Positions 13,632 to 14,849 of a DNA stretch of 14,849 nt are shown here, piece after piece (the first letter of the stretch is position 1; every line of letters begins with the position of its first letter). Position numbers and translations under genes: made by a program. This stretch comes from Oscillospiraceae bacterium (GTDB taxonomy: Bacteria; Bacillota; Clostridia; Oscillospirales; Ruminococcaceae): contig CAAGDZ010000115.1 of assembly GCA_900768735.1 (NCBI GenBank), positions 1-14,849 of the forward strand, in the 5' to 3' direction. Below the pieces are notes generated by a model that was not told the DNA's origin, ran no database searches, and saw only the letters and a program-made list of their open reading frames with translations.

Positions 13632-13976
13632 TTACTGTTTATCCTTGAAATCCAGCAAATCGAGCGGGAATGGCGGTGACGCCAGCGGCTTTACCGCGAT
13701 TGACATCAGCAGAAGCTCGTTATCGTCTGCCGCTATGCGGTTTGAGCTTAGCTTTCCGCACTTTTTACAGCGGTGTATTATAGCCCACTCGCCGTCGTTT
13801 CGCACAAATACGCTGACCGGCTCCATTATTCCGCCGCAGTCTGCGGCTCGGTCACCCGGGGTGTTATCGAGATGTACGCTTGTAAGGCAGTAGGGGCAGT
13901 GGTTGCGGTTTCGCGTGCCGCCGCCGGTAAGGCTGACGGGTTTTCCGCACGATTTGCAGATAAATCCTGTGTTCAT
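13632..13976 (-). CDS. RNHCP domain zinc-ribbon protein
   Basis: A 114-residue cytoplasmic protein of the RNHCP family, named for its conserved RNHCP tract. CKSC lies at 7-10, then RNRNHCPYC with the next cysteine pair, followed by the family elements GDRAADCGG and HRCKKCG, then SNRIAADDN. The cysteine pairs suggest two zinc ribbons. The molecular role of the family is not established; a nucleic-acid or ribosome-linked function is speculation. ATG at 13976 has a strong GGAGG 6 nt upstream. The leader contains interleaved inverted repeats, one of which can pair with that ribosome site. It ends at the bidirectional terminator facing the GNAT gene. Confidence 0.9.
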   Translation of the reverse strand: MNTGFICKSCGKPVSLTGGGTRNRNHCPYCLTSVHLDNTPGDRAADCGGIMEPVSVFVRNDGEWAIIHRCKKCGKLSSNRIAADDNELLLMSIAVKPLASPPFPLDLLDFKDKQ

Positions 13977-13982
13977 ATTTTA

Positions 13983-14055
13983 CCTCCGAAATAATTATAT
14001 CAGCTAAGACGGAGGCTCGGTAGTATTTAGCCTCCGTGCTAAAATACTATTACCG
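13983..14055 (-). promoter_or_regulatory. Switch-like leader of the RNHCP gene: interleaved stems and anti-Shine-Dalgarno
   Basis: Read on the minus strand: segment 1 (14055-14038), segment 2 ACGGAGGCT (14037-14029), segment 3 (14031-14018), segment 4 AGCCTCCGT (14017-14009), then the ribosome site CGGAGG (13988-13983). Segment 1 pairs imperfectly with 3; segment 2 pairs perfectly with 4 (9 bp). CCTCCG in segment 4 also complements the ribosome site. This allows a pseudoknot or alternative folds that hide or free the start. No clear promoter was found upstream of segment 1, so transcription through it is not proven. Confidence 0.45.
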
Positions 14056-14108
14056 ATTGCAGTAAATTAAATTTTTTATTCAAAAAAATACCTCTCATTT
14101 AAAGATAT

Positions 14109-14134
14109 GGCAGGCATGAAAGCTCATACCTGCC
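14109..14134 (-). terminator. Hairpin after oadA, possible weak terminator
   Basis: GGCAGG-T-ATGA / TCAT-G-CCTGCC on the minus strand forms an 11-bp stem including one wobble, loop GCTT, 13 bp after the oadA stop. The tail is only moderately U-rich, so read-through into the RNHCP gene is possible. Confidence 0.5.
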
Positions 14135-14147
14135 GGTTCGTTATGTT

Positions 14148-14849
14148 TTATACAGGCATAACCTTGTTTGCCTTGTCTGCGTGCTCTGCATCAATGCCGA
14201 GCTGCTTGTCCTTGCGCTTTTCAAAGAACTTTTCGGCAACCTGACCGAACATCGCGTAGCTGAGTACGTCCTCGTCCTGCTGCGACCACTTTGCACACTC
14301 TGCCTTCAGCTTTTCAAGCTCGGGTTCGATAAGGTCTGCGGGGCGGCAGTCGATAGGCTGCTCGTCTCCGAGTATCTTCTTTCTGAACTCGGGGTCGATG
14401 GGCGCGGGGGTCTTTCCGTAGCTGCCCTTTACAAGACCCTTGAACTCCTTGGTGACCGTCTTGTAGCGCTCGCCCATGATTACGTTGAATACCGCCTGCG
14501 TACCTACTATCTGTGATGTAGGTGTAACCAGCGGCGGGAAGCCTGCGTCAGCTCTTACCCTCGGAACCTCTTTAAGTACCTCTTCAAATTTGTCGGACTT
14601 GCCCGCCTGCTTCAGCTGTGAAAGCAGGTTGGAGAGCATACCGCCCGGAACCTGATAAATCAGCGCATTTGCGTCAACCGCAAGCAGCTTGGGGTCAAGC
14701 AGACCGCTGTCGATGTACTTCTTGCGCAGAGTCATGAAGTAATCTCTTATTTCGGTGAGGAGCTTTAAGTCAAGTCCGGTGTCATATTCTGTGCCCTGTA
14801 GCGCGGCAACCATCGACTCTGTAGGAGCGTGAGAAGTGCCGAGCGCGAG
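14148..14849 (-). CDS. oadA: Oxaloacetate decarboxylase alpha subunit / pyruvate carboxylase subunit B, C-terminal part (5'-truncated)
   Basis: The last 233 residues of a carboxyltransferase of the OadA/PycB type. The frame enters from the window edge as LALGTSHAPTES, the end of the HMGL-like TIM barrel. It continues through the conserved PYC/OADA domain: GTEYDTGLD, then QVPGGMLSNL and VTPTSQIVGTQAVFNV. The enzyme moves a carboxyl group between oxaloacetate or pyruvate and biotin. The protein ends shortly after this domain with NKVMPV, and no biotinyl MKM-type domain follows. The biotin carrier must therefore be a separate protein, as in several Clostridia. Sodium-pump decarboxylase and pyruvate carboxylase roles cannot be separated from this fragment. 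Confidence 0.93.
   Translation of the reverse strand, partial: LALGTSHAPTESMVAALQGTEYDTGLDLKLLTEIRDYFMTLRKKYIDSGLLDPKLLAVDANALIYQVPGGMLSNLLSQLKQAGKSDKFEEVLKEVPRVRADAGFPPLVTPTSQIVGTQAVFNVIMGERYKTVTKEFKGLVKGSYGKTPAPIDPEFRKKILGDEQPIDCRPADLIEPELEKLKAECAKWSQQDEDVLSYAMFGQVAEKFFEKRKDKQLGIDAEHADKANKVMPV

Noticed and set aside
13993..14000. TATAAT on the minus strand just before the RNHCP gene as its promoter
   Set aside because: No -35 box at 16-18 bp, and the start site would fall almost on the ribosome site, leaving hardly any leader. Not excluded, but unsupported.

Overview
The window looks like a fragment of a low-to-mid GC Firmicute of class Clostridia, most likely a gut Ruminococcaceae/Oscillospiraceae relative. 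This rests on gene families and style: a YerC-Hsp33-RecJ-Rel cluster, consensus sigma-A promoters with 17-bp spacers, strong Shine-Dalgarno sites, secreted proteins with Clostridia-type C-terminal anchors, and an OadA without a biotinyl domain. It is probably a metagenome contig: bases 1-18 match the end of an Illumina adapter, and the Rel gene is cut exactly there.

Layout. (1) 19-5019, minus strand: promoter, then yerC (TrpR-like repressor), a class I methyltransferase, hslO (Hsp33), recJ and a 3'-truncated relA, closely spaced and probably one operon for stress, repair and stringent response. (2) 5020-5202: two large inverted repeats without a gene. (3) 5203-9540, minus strand: galE with a perfect consensus promoter and its own terminator, then an operon of Nudix hydrolase, YbgC-type thioesterase and GH36 alpha-galactosidase. 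GH36 releases galactose and GalE is a Leloir-pathway enzyme, so the two fit together. (4) 9541-11330, plus strand: two separately transcribed secreted, membrane-anchored proteins of unknown function. Each has a signal peptide, a low-complexity region, an NTGV motif, a hydrophobic segment and a basic tail; each ends in a strong terminator. (5) 11331-11850: non-coding 180-bp tandem repeats with a conserved long stem. (6) 11952-12776, plus: an AraC-type DNA-binding domain fused to a GGDEF domain, with a good internal ribosome binding site in front of the GGDEF part. (7) 13054-13572, plus: a GNAT acetyltransferase with its own promoter and leader hairpin. (8) 13632-14849, minus: an RNHCP zinc-ribbon protein behind a switch-like leader, and the 3' end of oadA.

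No mobile element, CRISPR array, tRNA or rRNA was seen. The most unusual signals are non-coding: ACAAATT/AATTTGT palindromes shared by the galE and surface-protein start regions, the 180-bp structured repeats with a compensatory base change, and interleaved inverted repeats in front of the RNHCP gene that include an anti-Shine-Dalgarno sequence.
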